DNA of 64,000 nt from an uncultured Polaribacter sp. (GTDB lineage Bacteria > Bacteroidota > Bacteroidia > Flavobacteriales > Flavobacteriaceae), in contig NZ_CANMHM010000005.1 in assembly GCF_947497695.1 (NCBI RefSeq), forward strand, positions 124,001 to 188,000. Reading direction: 5' to 3'. Within the stretch, counting starts at the first letter, position 1. Every line of letters begins with the position of its first letter. Shown one piece after another: positions 29,309 through 39,087 of the stretch. The translations under genes and the position numbers were made by a program. The notes under the pieces are model-generated. The model made no database searches, had not been told where the DNA came from, and worked only from the letters and a program-made list of their open reading frames with translations.

Positions 29309-29785
29309 ATGAAAAAAATATTATTAAGTATTCTAACATTTTTATTTACTCTATCAAGCTTTATTGCACAAGATGTTGTGATAGAAGAACCAATAGAGAA
29401 CATTTCTTTAATATGGGAGCCTTCCTTTCAAGAAGCTTTAAATAAATCAAAAAAAGAAAACAAACCTGTACTTATTTATTTTACAGGCTCAGATTGGTGC
29501 AGTCCTTGTAAAGTTTTAGATAAAAAACTATTTCACACTGAGAAGTTTAAAAAAATAGCTGACGAAAGTTTAATTTTATTTATGGTTGATGTGCCTAGAA
29601 ATAAAGATTTGATAGATGAAAAGACCAGACAATTTAATAAAAAGTTAAGTAATAAGTATGGTCAAAAATCTTTTCCTACTATGGTTTTAGTAAATCATAA
29701 AGGTAAAATGTTGGATATAAAAAAAGGAGTTTATATGACTGAATATTATTATCCTTTTTTTGAAAAAACAATTGCTAAATATTAA
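29309..29785 (+). CDS. Exported thioredoxin-family protein
   Basis: 158 residues. Signal peptide ending FIAQ, then a thioredoxin_7-type domain with SDWCSPCKVL (Cys64, Cys67), and KSFPTMVLVNHKG as the cis-proline segment. A long charged helix sits between them. Predicted periplasmic disulfide or redox protein. It diverges from the DUF255 gene and is followed by a terminator. Confidence 0.85.
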   Translation: MKKILLSILTFLFTLSSFIAQDVVIEEPIENISLIWEPSFQEALNKSKKENKPVLIYFTGSDWCSPCKVLDKKLFHTEKFKKIADESLILFMVDVPRNKDLIDEKTRQFNKKLSNKYGQKSFPTMVLVNHKGKMLDIKKGVYMTEYYYPFFEKTIAKY

Positions 29786-29824
29786 AAAAATGTTGTTTTT
29801 ATTTTAAAATCAAGATTTAAATCT

Positions 29825-29863
29825 AAAAAGGGTTGTAATTATAGTTTACAACCTTTTTTTTTT
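29825..29863 (+). terminator. Terminator after the thioredoxin-family gene
   Basis: GGTTGTAA (29831-29838) pairs with TTACAACC (29846-29853), flanked by an A-tract and followed by ten T. Confidence 0.8.
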
Positions 29864-29913
29864 GATTTTATTTTCAAGATTTTAAGTTTAGGTAGTAGCA
29901 GAAGTTTTTTAAT

Positions 29914-29947
29914 CAAAAAAAAACTCCCTTAAAAAAGAGAGTTTTTT
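29914..29947 (-). terminator. Terminator after the HU gene
   Basis: Read leftward: AAAACTCTC, loop, GGGAGTTTT (one G-T pair), then a run of T. It lies 20 bases beyond the HU stop. A T-run on the right could also let it work in the other direction. Confidence 0.7.
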
Positions 29948-29967
29948 ATACTTAGAAGCTAAAATGC

Positions 29968-30240
29968 TTAGTTTACAGCGTCGCTTAAACCTGCACCAGC
30001 TTTAAATTTTGCTACGTTTTTAGCAGCAATTTGAATCGTTTTTCCTGTCTGTGGGTTTCTACCAGCTCTTGCAGCTCTGTTAGAAACAGAAAAAGTTCCA
30101 AAACCAACTAAAGCAACTTTGTTACCACCTTTTAAAGCAGAAGTTACATTACCTGTAAAAGATTCTAATGCCGCTTTAGCTGCTACTTTAGAAATTCCTG
30201 CATCAGCAGCCATTGCATCGATTAAATCTGATTTGTTCAT
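29968..30240 (-). CDS. HU-family DNA-binding protein
   Basis: 90 residues, the standard size. [20 protein letters not shown] at the front, the [14 protein letters not shown] strand and [14 protein letters not shown] in the DNA-embracing arm are the HU signature. A nucleoid-associated dimer. It has its own consensus promoter and terminator, as expected for an abundant protein. Confidence 0.95.
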   Translation of the reverse strand: MNKSDLIDAMAADAGISKVAAKAALESFTGNVTSALKGGNKVALVGFGTFSVSNRAARAGRNPQTGKTIQIAAKNVAKFKAGAGLSDAVN

Positions 30241-30287
30241 AATAAAATGTTTTTTAAATTAATTAATATTTTTGCTTATTAGCTCAA

Positions 30288-30317
30288 CAAATATAGCAGG
30301 ATTAAGGGCTTATGCAA
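30288..30317 (-). promoter_or_regulatory. Promoter of the HU gene
   Basis: Read leftward: TTG (30317-30315), 19 bases, TATATTTG (30295-30288). Full consensus; leader of about 40 bases. Confidence 0.8.
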
Positions 30318-30421
30318 ATTTGAATGCAAAAAAAACACGTATTTGTTGATAAATAGGGTTGAAATGTTAACAAAGGTAGTTGTAAAACAGAAAAAAGCTA
30401 AAAACCTTACTAATAAAGGCT

Positions 30422-31372
30422 TTAGACGAATTTAGATTCCGCAGAAAATGCATAACCATTTAATAAGCTTTTGGCATCCATTTTTTTCTTTCCAGATAAC
30501 TTTATTTCATCAATAATAATAAAACCTTCTGTAACTGCTACTTTTAATTCTTTTTTTGTGGTAATAATTTTACCAACAGCAAAATTGTGTGGTTCTAATT
30601 CCGTTTCTTTTTTAATCGCATAAATTTTAGCAGTTATTTCTTCTCCTTCATTGATAATAACAGACCAAGCTGCAGGAAAAGGATTTAAACCCCTAATTTT
30701 ATTATAAATATTGTCTAGAGAATCTGTCCAATCTATTCTACAATTTTCAGGATTTAATTTTGAAGCCGATTTTTCTTCTAAATCAGGCTGTTTTGTAGTC
30801 GTTACTTTTTGTGTTTCAATTAAGTCTATTGTTTTTTCAACCAAATCAGCTCCTAAAAACATTAATTTATCATGTAATGTTCCAACAGTTTCAGTTTCAG
30901 AAACGAATGTTTCTTTTTGTAAAATAATTTCTCCTGTATCAATTTTATCATCAATAAAAAAAGTAGTAACGCCTGTTTTTGTTTCTCCATTAATTATTGC
31001 CCAATGAATAGGAGCTGCACCTCTGTATTCTGGTAATAAAGAAGCATGTAAATTAAAAGTACCATATTTTGGCATTTGCCAGACTATTTTTGGTAACATT
31101 CTAAAAGCAACAACAATTTGTAAATCGGCATTTAAATCTTTTAACTCTTTAGTAAAATCTTCGTTTTTTAAGTTTGTAGGTTGTAAAATAGGTAGGTTTA
31201 CAGAAGTAGCATATTTTTTTACTGCAGATTCATTTAACTTTCTTCCTCTACCTGCAGGTTTGTCTGCTGCAGTAATAACCCCCACAATCTTATAATTATT
31301 TTCTACTAAATGTTTTAAAATAGTAACTGCAAAATCTGGAGTTCCCATAAAAACGATACGCAAGTCTTTCAT
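30422..31372 (-). CDS. fmt: Methionyl-tRNA formyltransferase
   Basis: 316 residues. Formylates initiator Met-tRNA. The N-terminal Rossmann domain holds RIVFMGTPDFAV and the active-site segment NLHASLLPEYRGAAP (107-121). The C-terminal OB-fold contains DNIYNKIRGLNPFPAAW. It lies 84 bases downstream of recQ on the same strand. Confidence 0.97.
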   Translation of the reverse strand: MKDLRIVFMGTPDFAVTILKHLVENNYKIVGVITAADKPAGRGRKLNESAVKKYATSVNLPILQPTNLKNEDFTKELKDLNADLQIVVAFRMLPKIVWQMPKYGTFNLHASLLPEYRGAAPIHWAIINGETKTGVTTFFIDDKIDTGEIILQKETFVSETETVGTLHDKLMFLGADLVEKTIDLIETQKVTTTKQPDLEEKSASKLNPENCRIDWTDSLDNIYNKIRGLNPFPAAWSVIINEGEEITAKIYAIKKETELEPHNFAVGKIITTKKELKVAVTEGFIIIDEIKLSGKKKMDAKSLLNGYAFSAESKFV

Positions 31373-31456
31373 GTGTTTGTATTTATTTTTATAAATGGTT
31401 ACTTATAGCTTTCCATTTAGTAATGCTCTTTTATATTAAAACCCTTTAGGTAAGTT

Positions 31457-33355
31457 TTATAGTGATACCTTTAATTGGTATTTATTTTGATGGTTAACAA
31501 TAATTTTATCATCCGATAATAATTGTTGCAAATGTATTAAAATGTCTTTTTCATGAGCCACTAAAACAGTACAAATTTCTGAAGAGGTTAGGCTTTTTTG
31601 AGCTGTTAAAAGTTGAAGTATTTTTGATGATAAATCTATGTCAGTTTTTCTGTTTTTAGTGATGCAAACATCACAAATACCACATTTTTCTGTTTTTATT
31701 TCATCAAAATAATTTAAAACTTGGATGCTTCTACAAATAGCATTGTTATTTACAAATTCTATAATAGCATCAGATTTTTGTTTTTTCTGATGGATAAACT
31801 GTTTCATTTCTTTAGAAAATCGATTAATCGTATAATCATCTTCTCTTGGCAATAAAAAAGTCAGTTCAGCTTCATTTTTTACAGCTTTATAAGCTATAAT
31901 GTTATCTTCTTGTAAGCGTTCAAAATTAGATAATACAAGCTTGGTTGTAATTCCTGCTTTTTTTGCAATATAGAATTCATCAATAGCTACCTCTTGTTCA
32001 AATAAACCTGCATAAGTTCTTAAAATTGAATTGGTAAAATTTTTAAGAACTGTATTGTTATCCAAATAATTTAAAACGGTTTTGCTATTCACAATAAATT
32101 GCAAGGTAGATTTCTTATTGTAATGTGTACTAATTTCTATAATTCCGTTATTTGCTAAAATTTTAAGAGCAGTATCAACTTTTAAAACAGAAAAGTTATA
32201 TTGTTTACAGAATTCTAAGAGATGAAAAGAAAAAGTTTCTTCAATAATTTCGCCTATTGAAATTCTATAATATTGATACAATTGCTTGTGAATTGCCTTA
32301 ATTTCTTTGATGCTTAGTAACGTTTTTTCTACACGATCTTTAAATAGCAACGTATCGTTTTTGTTAAACAACAAAACAGCAAAAGATTTTTTACCATTTC
32401 TACCAGCTCTTCCTGTTTCTTGCACATAATTTTCTATGCTCGATGGAATGTCTAAATGAATGACCAAGCCAACGTTTGCTTTGTCAATTCCCATTCCAAA
32501 GGCATTTGTAGCTACCATTATTGGTGTTTTTTCAGTCATCCAGTTTTCAAAAGAAATATTTTTTTCTATGGATGATAATCCACCATGATAAAAGGAACTT
32601 TTAAAGTTATTGGCATTTAAAAAAGCAGCAATTTGTGCTGTTTTATTTCTGGAATTTACATAAACAATTGCAGGAGTTTTCGTTTTGGTAAAAATCTGTA
32701 ATAAACGCTGTAATTTATCTTCAATAGTAAATATTTGATACGCTAAACTTTTTCTAAAAAACGATTTTCTAAAAAGTTGCGGGTTTTTTAGTTCAAGATT
32801 AGTAGCAATATCATCTAAAACTCTTTGGTTTGCTGTTGCTGTTAATGCAATAAAATTTACGCTAGGTTTTAATGCTCTTAAAATTTTAATATTTCTGTAA
32901 GAAGGTCTAAAATCATGTCCCCATTCAGAAATACAATGTGCTTCATCAATTGCAATTAAATGAATGTTTAATTCTTTAATTTTTTGCTGAATAAAGTAAG
33001 ATTGCAATCTTTCAGGAGAAATGTATAAAAACTTTACACCACCAAATTTAATAGTATCAAACAAAGTAATAATTTCATCTTGTGTAGCACCAGATTTAAT
33101 ACTTGTGGCTTTAATTCCTTTTAGAACTAAGTTTTCTACTTGATCTTGCATTAAGGCTATTAAAGGCGAAATTACCAAACAAACTCCTTCTTTTGCTAAA
33201 GCAGGTATTTGAAAACAAATAGATTTTCCTCCACCTGTTGGCAACAATGTAATTACATCTTTTTGCTCTAAAACAGCGGTAATAATTTCTTCTTGAAGTG
33301 GTCTAAATTCAGAAAAACCCCAATGTTTTTTTAATAGTTCTTTTGGTAAAATCAT
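31457..33355 (-). CDS. RecQ-family ATP-dependent DNA helicase
   Basis: 632 residues. Walker A in LLPTGGGKS (38-46), DEAH box (137-140) in the aromatic-rich-loop segment DEAHCISEWGHDFRP, and motif VI in QETGRAGRNGK. The zinc-binding subdomain has CGICDVC near residue 573. No HRDC domain is visible at the C terminus, so it is a shorter RecQ paralogue. It starts two bases after the stop of the upstream NTPase gene, implying an operon. Confidence 0.92.
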   Translation of the reverse strand: MILPKELLKKHWGFSEFRPLQEEIITAVLEQKDVITLLPTGGGKSICFQIPALAKEGVCLVISPLIALMQDQVENLVLKGIKATSIKSGATQDEIITLFDTIKFGGVKFLYISPERLQSYFIQQKIKELNIHLIAIDEAHCISEWGHDFRPSYRNIKILRALKPSVNFIALTATANQRVLDDIATNLELKNPQLFRKSFFRKSLAYQIFTIEDKLQRLLQIFTKTKTPAIVYVNSRNKTAQIAAFLNANNFKSSFYHGGLSSIEKNISFENWMTEKTPIMVATNAFGMGIDKANVGLVIHLDIPSSIENYVQETGRAGRNGKKSFAVLLFNKNDTLLFKDRVEKTLLSIKEIKAIHKQLYQYYRISIGEIIEETFSFHLLEFCKQYNFSVLKVDTALKILANNGIIEISTHYNKKSTLQFIVNSKTVLNYLDNNTVLKNFTNSILRTYAGLFEQEVAIDEFYIAKKAGITTKLVLSNFERLQEDNIIAYKAVKNEAELTFLLPREDDYTINRFSKEMKQFIHQKKQKSDAIIEFVNNNAICRSIQVLNYFDEIKTEKCGICDVCITKNRKTDIDLSSKILQLLTAQKSLTSSEICTVLVAHEKDILIHLQQLLSDDKIIVNHQNKYQLKVSL

Positions 33356-33357
33356 AC

Positions 33358-33894
33358 TTAAAAAGTCAATGAGTTAAGAATAAATTGAGTCCTTTCATCA
33401 ACAGAACAAAAAGGGACTTTAATGATTTTATACCCTAAATTTAAATATGTTTTTACTAAAAAAGCATCAATTTGTGTTGTTTCTTCAAAAGATTCATAAC
33501 GTTCATTATCAGTTGTATGAATTTCTTTCCAAGGAGCAAAGTGAAAAACTTTGTCGTATTTATATTGTTTGTTTTTTTCTATAAAAATAGGTGGGTACTC
33601 TGTTTTAGAATAATCCATGTATGCAGAAATATCAGGAATTCCTCTATCAAAAAAAACAATTTTAGCATTTGCTTTTTTAGCATTTAAATATTGTTGCTCT
33701 CTACTTTCTAACAGCATTTCACTAAAAAGTAGAGGTTGGGTTAAAAACAATTGATCTACACCTTGTTGTTGTGCTTTTAAAATTAAGGCTCTAGATACTT
33801 CTGGCATACAAAAATAACCTTGCTTAATTAATGTATTTAAAACCGAAGTTTTTCCTGTTCCTGGTCCACCAATAAAAAGAATTTTTTGCTGCAT
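33358..33894 (-). CDS. Small AAA-type NTPase
   Basis: 178 residues. Walker A GGPGTGKTS (9-17) and a Walker B-like IVFFDRGIPD place it in the P-loop AAA_28 group, kinase-like ATPases of poorly known substrate. It is directly upstream of recQ on the same strand with a 2-base gap. The gene neighbourhood does not settle its role. Confidence 0.75.
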   Translation of the reverse strand: MQQKILFIGGPGTGKTSVLNTLIKQGYFCMPEVSRALILKAQQQGVDQLFLTQPLLFSEMLLESREQQYLNAKKANAKIVFFDRGIPDISAYMDYSKTEYPPIFIEKNKQYKYDKVFHFAPWKEIHTTDNERYESFEETTQIDAFLVKTYLNLGYKIIKVPFCSVDERTQFILNSLTF

Positions 33895-33990
33895 CTCACA
33901 AAAATAAATGAATCCCTTTATAAAACTAATTTTTAATGTAAATTCGTGTCTTGTAATTTTTAATTAATTTATAAGAGATTATCAAATTTT

Positions 33991-34272
33991 ATGAGTGATA
34001 AAAAAGAGTTTTACGAGAAGTTAAAACTACAATTAGACGATACTAGTACATTTCCTTCAGATTATTTGTATAAATTTATTGTACCTACAGATGCCAATCA
34101 GGTAGAGGAGGTAAAGGCGTTGTTTAATAACACTGGAGCAGTAATTAATACAAAAAAATCTAAAACAGGAAAATATATTAGTGTTTCTATCGTATTAAAA
34201 ATAGAAAGTTCAGAAAAAGTAATTACTTATTATAAGCAAGCAGAAAAAATTAAAGGAATAATATCATTATAA
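33991..34272 (+). CDS. DUF493 (YbeD-like) protein
   Basis: 93 residues. FPSDYLYKFIVP near residue 27, then ISVSIVLKIESSEKVITYYKQ, fit the small ACT-like DUF493/YbeD family. It is the first gene of a tight rightward operon; the PPIase gene begins nine bases after it. Function unknown. Confidence 0.75.
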   Translation: MSDKKEFYEKLKLQLDDTSTFPSDYLYKFIVPTDANQVEEVKALFNNTGAVINTKKSKTGKYISVSIVLKIESSEKVITYYKQAEKIKGIISL

Positions 34273-34281
34273 TTATATAGT

Positions 34282-35916
34282 ATGAGAAAATTAGTTTTAT
34301 TAGTTGTTTTAAGTGTGTCAATGTCTATCTTTTCACAAAAGAAAAGTAAAAATTTATTATTTATTGATGGAGCACCAACAACTGTATCAGAATTTAAAAG
34401 AGTCTATGAAAAAAATTTAGACGCTATAGATAATGAAGAATCTAAAAGTGTTACCAAAAACTTAGAATTGTTTATAAATTATAAGTTAAAGGTTAAAGAG
34501 GCTTATAAGATGCAATTAGATACAGCAGCTTCTTATAAGCGAGAAATGGAAACTTATAAAAACCAACTTTCTACACCTTATCTACAAGATACAACCTTTA
34601 TAGATCAATTGGTAAAGGATGTGTATTTTAGAACAAAGAATGAAGTAAAAGCAAAACATATTTTAATTAGATTATCTAGGCAAGCTTTGCCAAAAGATAC
34701 TTTATTGGCCTACAACAAAATTTTAGATTTAAGAGAAAGAATTTTAAAAGGTGAAAAGTTTGAACAAATTGCAGCAAAGTTTTCTGAAGATAAATCTGCT
34801 GCAGATGACCCAAAAACAGGTAGAAAAGGAAATGGTGGTAATTTAGGTTACTTTTCTGCATTTAACATGGTGTATCCTTTTGAAGTTGCTGCTTATGCTA
34901 CCAAAGTTGGAGAAATTTCCATGCCATTTAAAACACAGTTTGGATATCATATCATACAAGTAGATGATTTAAAACCATCGAAAGGAGAAATTGAAGCAGC
35001 ACATATTTTGGTGAGAGATACTACTGCTGTTGGCAAAAAACAGATAGAAAATGTGTACGCTAAATTAATAGCAAAAGAAAGTTTTGAAGATTTAGCGAAA
35101 GAATATTCAGAAGATCCAGGTTCTAAAAACAAAGGAGGCAGTTTAGGTAAGTTTGGTGCAGGTAGAATGGTAAAACCATTTTCTGATGCAGCTTTTGCCT
35201 TAGAAAATGAAAATGATTTTACAAAACCTTTTAAAACTCGTTTTGGATGGCATATTATTAAATTGCTAAAAAAACATCCTATAAAACCATTTAAAGAAAT
35301 GGAAAAAGAATTAAAAGAAAAAGTAAAAAAGAGCTCTAGAATGGAGTTGTCTAAAAACGCAGTAGTTAAAAAATTAAAAAAAGACTATCTTATAAAAGAG
35401 CCTAAAGAAGCAAGAAAAATGTTAAATAGAAAAGATGTTAGAAGTATTCCTAAAGATTCTTTAAAAAATATATTACTAAGTATTAATGACAAAGACATTC
35501 TTCAGCAAGAGTTTATCAGCTTTATTAGAAATAGAAGACATTTACCTATTTTTAAACTTTATGAAATGTTTAAAGAAGAGCAAATATTAAACTATTACAA
35601 AGAAAATTTAATTTATACAGAACCAGATTATGCTGCTGTTTTAAAAGAATATGAAGATGGATTATTACTTTTTGAATTAATGCAACAAAAAATTTGGACA
35701 AAATCATCTAAAGATACTTTAGGTTTAAAACAATATTTTGATAAAAATGCAACTACTTACAATACAGATGATTTAAAAACTGTAAAAGGACAAGTAATTA
35801 ATGATTATCAAAATTTTTTAGAAAAAAACTGGATTGCAGATTTAAGGAAGAAAAGCGTGATAGAAATTAAGAAAAAACAGTTAAAAAAGTTAATTAAATT
35901 ATACGGTAAAGAATAA
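34282..35916 (+). CDS. Periplasmic peptidyl-prolyl isomerase with two parvulin domains
   Basis: 544 residues. Signal peptide (LVLLVVLSVSMSIFSQ). An N-terminal chaperone-like region is followed by two PpiC/parvulin domains: one at about 120-235 (VKAKHILIRLSR ... FGYHIIQVDDLK) and one at about 236-335 (AAHILVRD ... RFGWHIIKLLKK). The last 200 residues are helical and charged. Likely assists folding of outer-membrane proteins. Its stop overlaps the next gene's start by one base. Confidence 0.88.
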   Translation: MRKLVLLVVLSVSMSIFSQKKSKNLLFIDGAPTTVSEFKRVYEKNLDAIDNEESKSVTKNLELFINYKLKVKEAYKMQLDTAASYKREMETYKNQLSTPYLQDTTFIDQLVKDVYFRTKNEVKAKHILIRLSRQALPKDTLLAYNKILDLRERILKGEKFEQIAAKFSEDKSAADDPKTGRKGNGGNLGYFSAFNMVYPFEVAAYATKVGEISMPFKTQFGYHIIQVDDLKPSKGEIEAAHILVRDTTAVGKKQIENVYAKLIAKESFEDLAKEYSEDPGSKNKGGSLGKFGAGRMVKPFSDAAFALENENDFTKPFKTRFGWHIIKLLKKHPIKPFKEMEKELKEKVKKSSRMELSKNAVVKKLKKDYLIKEPKEARKMLNRKDVRSIPKDSLKNILLSINDKDILQQEFISFIRNRRHLPIFKLYEMFKEEQILNYYKENLIYTEPDYAAVLKEYEDGLLLFELMQQKIWTKSSKDTLGLKQYFDKNATTYNTDDLKTVKGQVINDYQNFLEKNWIADLRKKSVIEIKKKQLKKLIKLYGKE

Positions 35917-36761
35917 TGAAATATACAGTTGTTTTATTTTGTGTTGTGCTTTTTATTTCTTGTGATTTTTTTAAAATGCAAGAAGAAGAAAATAATACTT
36001 CAGAAATTGTAGCGATTGTAAATACCGAAAAACTGTTTAAAAAAGATTTAAAATCTATCTTACCACAAAATATTAATAAAGAAGATAGCCTTGTTTTGGT
36101 TAAAAGTTACATACAAAATTGGGCAATAAAAATGCTTTTATTAGAGAAATCTAAGAATAATAGTTCTTTAGAAACTGTAAATCAGATTGATGATTTAGTA
36201 AAAGATTATAAAGAAAGCTTGTTAATTAATAATTATAAAGAAGAGTTAATAAAACAGCAATTAGATACTGTTATTTCTGATGAAGAACTAGAGACCTATT
36301 ATTTGAATAATAAAGATAATTTTAGACTCAATGAAGAGTTGGTTAAAATTAAGTACCTTCATATTGATCCTGCTATTAAAGACAAAGACAAAATGTTATC
36401 TCTCTTTAAATCAGATAATATTAATGATTTAGAGGAGCTAGAAAAGGAAGAGCTTAGTTTTAAATTTCATCAGTTTAATGATTCTTCTTGGGTTCAGTTA
36501 GATAAGGTTTTGTTAAAACTCCCTTTTTCTAAGGAAAAACTGTTAAAAAAAACAGAATTCATTCAAAAACAAGATTCAATAGGTTTATATTTGGTGGCTA
36601 TAAAAGACGTTTTATTACGTAGTTCTATAGCTCCACTTAGCTATGTTACACCAACTATAGAACAAATGATTTTACACAAACGTAAAATTGAATTAATAAG
36701 AGATATTGAAAAAATAATAGTTAAAGATGCCATACAGAAAAATAATTTTAAAATATATTAA
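35916..36761 (+). CDS. Lipoprotein resembling a SurA/PpiD-type chaperone without a clear isomerase domain
   Basis: 281 residues. Lipobox ending FISC (Cys16). IVAIVNTEKLFKKDLKSILP and the following helical region resemble the N-terminal SurA/PpiD chaperone module. The later part (EELETYYLNNKDNFRLNEELVKIKYLHI) aligns with the start of a parvulin domain but the usual histidine- and glycine-rich parvulin motifs are not visible. It sits between two active-looking isomerases, so a chaperone role in the same complex or pathway is plausible. Confidence 0.6.
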   Translation: MKYTVVLFCVVLFISCDFFKMQEEENNTSEIVAIVNTEKLFKKDLKSILPQNINKEDSLVLVKSYIQNWAIKMLLLEKSKNNSSLETVNQIDDLVKDYKESLLINNYKEELIKQQLDTVISDEELETYYLNNKDNFRLNEELVKIKYLHIDPAIKDKDKMLSLFKSDNINDLEELEKEELSFKFHQFNDSSWVQLDKVLLKLPFSKEKLLKKTEFIQKQDSIGLYLVAIKDVLLRSSIAPLSYVTPTIEQMILHKRKIELIRDIEKIIVKDAIQKNNFKIY

Positions 36762-38106
36762 GTTTATAATTTGCACCTTTATTTTGGGTTTTGTAAGTCT
36801 ACAAACGTTTGCTCAGAAAACAAAAATAGATGGTGTAGCAGTGGTTATTGGTAAAAATATTGTTTTAGATTCTGATATAGAGAAATTTAAGTTAGAGGTT
36901 GAACAAAGAAGTGAAGGCAAAATAAAAATTACTGACTGTGAAATGTTAGAGGAGTTAATGCAGCAAAAATTAATGGCACATCATGCAGTTGTAGACAGTG
37001 TTGTTGTTTCTGATGCAGAAATTTTAGGTAGAGTAGATAGAAGTATTCAGTTTTTTACACAGCAATATGGTAGTACAGAAAAAGTAGTTAAAGCTTATGG
37101 TTTTAATGATTTAGAAGACTTAAAAAATGAATTAACTACCGTACAAAAAGAAACCCTTTTAATAGAGAAAGAGCAAATAAAGGTTACAGAAAAAATTGAT
37201 GTTACACCAGAAGAAGTACGTTTATATTATAATGGTTTAAAAGATAAAGGAGAATTACCACAGTTTCCTGCAGAGGTAGAATTGGCTCAAATTGTTGTAA
37301 AAGCAACACCATCAAAAGAAGAAATAGAAAGAGTTGTTGCAAAATTAAATGAACTAAAGCAACAAATTGAAGGGGGCTCTAGTTTTAGAATGAAAGCTAT
37401 TATAAATTCTGATGATCCTGGAGTTACTAAAAACGGAGGAGAATATACAGTGACTAAAGAATCTGCTTTTATTAAAGAATTTAAAGAAACCGCTTTTACT
37501 TTAGATATAGGGCAGGTTTCTAAACCATTTAAATCTGAGTTTGGTTATCATATTATGCAATTGCATAAAATAAAAGGAAACACTAGAATTGCCTCTCATA
37601 TATTGATGCAACCAGAAGTACCTGATGATAAATTAAAAGAGGTAAAAGCCAAAGTAGAAAGAATTATTAAAGAAATTAAAGATAAAAAGTTAACTTTTGA
37701 AGAGGCGGTTGATAAATACTCTGATGATAAAGATACCAAAAATAACGGAGGCGTTATTACAAGTCCTACTGGTGATTCTAAGTTTGATTTAACAAGAATG
37801 GATCCTGCTTTTTATGCTAGAGTTAGTGATCTTAAAAAAGGAGAAATGACAGAACCTTTTTATGATCAAGAAAGATCTGGAGATAAAATGTTTAAGTTTA
37901 TTTTAATGAAAGATAGAACAGACAATCATACTGCAGATATTATTGAAGATTACGTAAAAGTGCAAAAATTAGCACTCCAAAAAAAGAAAGAAGAGGAAAT
38001 TACAAAATGGTCTAAAGAAAAAATAAAAGATACCTACATTAATATTGGCCCTAATTACAGTAAATGTACTTTTGATAAAAACTGGAAAAAACAAGTAAGT
38101 AAATAA
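36727..38106 (+). CDS. SurA-like periplasmic peptidyl-prolyl isomerase
   Basis: 459 residues. Signal peptide ending TFAQ. The N-terminal SurA domain (GVAVVIGKNIVLDSDIEKF ...) is followed by two parvulin domains: 180-283 (VELAQIVVKA ... FGYHIMQLHKI) and 285-395 (ASHILMQPEV ... DKYSDDKDTKNNGG). The start lies 35 bases inside the previous gene; no later in-frame ATG precedes the signal peptide. The arrangement is that of a SurA-type chaperone for outer-membrane protein transit. Confidence 0.9.
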   Translation: MPYRKIILKYIKFIICTFILGFVSLQTFAQKTKIDGVAVVIGKNIVLDSDIEKFKLEVEQRSEGKIKITDCEMLEELMQQKLMAHHAVVDSVVVSDAEILGRVDRSIQFFTQQYGSTEKVVKAYGFNDLEDLKNELTTVQKETLLIEKEQIKVTEKIDVTPEEVRLYYNGLKDKGELPQFPAEVELAQIVVKATPSKEEIERVVAKLNELKQQIEGGSSFRMKAIINSDDPGVTKNGGEYTVTKESAFIKEFKETAFTLDIGQVSKPFKSEFGYHIMQLHKIKGNTRIASHILMQPEVPDDKLKEVKAKVERIIKEIKDKKLTFEEAVDKYSDDKDTKNNGGVITSPTGDSKFDLTRMDPAFYARVSDLKKGEMTEPFYDQERSGDKMFKFILMKDRTDNHTADIIEDYVKVQKLALQKKKEEEITKWSKEKIKDTYINIGPNYSKCTFDKNWKKQVSK

Positions 38107-39059
38107 TGTCTGACGTTAAAGCTATAAAAGATTTAGTACTAAAATACAAAGCCTTAAAAAAGGAAATAGGGAAAGTTATTATTGGGCAGCATCAAGCTGT
38201 GGATTTTACCTTATTATCTATTCTTTGTGGAGGACATTCATTATTAATTGGTGTACCAGGTTTGGCAAAAACGTTATTAGTAAATTCTGTTTCAGAAGCT
38301 TTAGGATTAAAGTTCAATAGAATACAGTTTACACCAGATTTAATGCCATCTGATATTTTAGGAAGTGAAATTTTAGATGAAAACAGACACTTTAAATTTA
38401 TAAAAGGGCCTATTTTTTCTAATATTATATTGGCAGATGAAATAAACAGAACACCACCAAAAACACAAGCTGCTTTGTTAGAAGCTATGCAAGAGCGTTC
38501 TGTAACCGTTTCTGGAAATCATTATAAATTAGATTTACCATTTTTTGTGTTAGCAACTCAAAACCCAATTGAGCAAGAAGGAACGTATCCTTTACCAGAA
38601 GCTCAATTAGACAGGTTTATGTTTTCTATTTATTTAGAATACCCTACTTTTAATGAAGAAGTTGCTGTTGTAAAAAACACTACCAGTAATAAAAGCGAAA
38701 CAATACAACCTTTATTTACTTCGGATGAAATTGTAGAAGCTCAAAAACTAATACGTAAAATACCTGTTGCAGATAATGTAATAGAATATGCAGTTGGTTT
38801 GGTGGGTAAAACAAGGCCAAAATCTAACGAAGCAACAGATTTAGTAAAATCTTATTTAGATTGGGGAGCAGGACCTAGAGCGTCTCAAAACTTAATATTG
38901 GCAGCCAAAGCTCATGCAGCAGTAAATGGAAAATTTTCTCCAGATATTGAAGACGTAAAAGCCGTTGCAATACCAATTTTATCTCACAGAATTGTAAAAA
39001 ATTACAAAGCAGAAGCAGAAGGAATTACCATTGCTGATATTATTGAGTCTTTGTTGTAG
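38106..39059 (+). CDS. MoxR-family AAA ATPase
   Basis: 317 residues. Walker A GVPGLAKT (49-56), Walker B IILADEIN (108-115), and QNPIEQEGTYPLPEAQLDRF typical of MoxR proteins. These act as chaperone ATPases, often with DUF58 and VWA proteins. Here no such partner follows; the next gene is on the other strand. Start and previous stop overlap in TAATG, so it belongs to the isomerase operon. Confidence 0.92.
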   Translation: MSDVKAIKDLVLKYKALKKEIGKVIIGQHQAVDFTLLSILCGGHSLLIGVPGLAKTLLVNSVSEALGLKFNRIQFTPDLMPSDILGSEILDENRHFKFIKGPIFSNIILADEINRTPPKTQAALLEAMQERSVTVSGNHYKLDLPFFVLATQNPIEQEGTYPLPEAQLDRFMFSIYLEYPTFNEEVAVVKNTTSNKSETIQPLFTSDEIVEAQKLIRKIPVADNVIEYAVGLVGKTRPKSNEATDLVKSYLDWGAGPRASQNLILAAKAHAAVNGKFSPDIEDVKAVAIPILSHRIVKNYKAEAEGITIADIIESLL

Positions 39060-39087
39060 TCTTTTTGATAGTCTAGAACTTTCCAGT

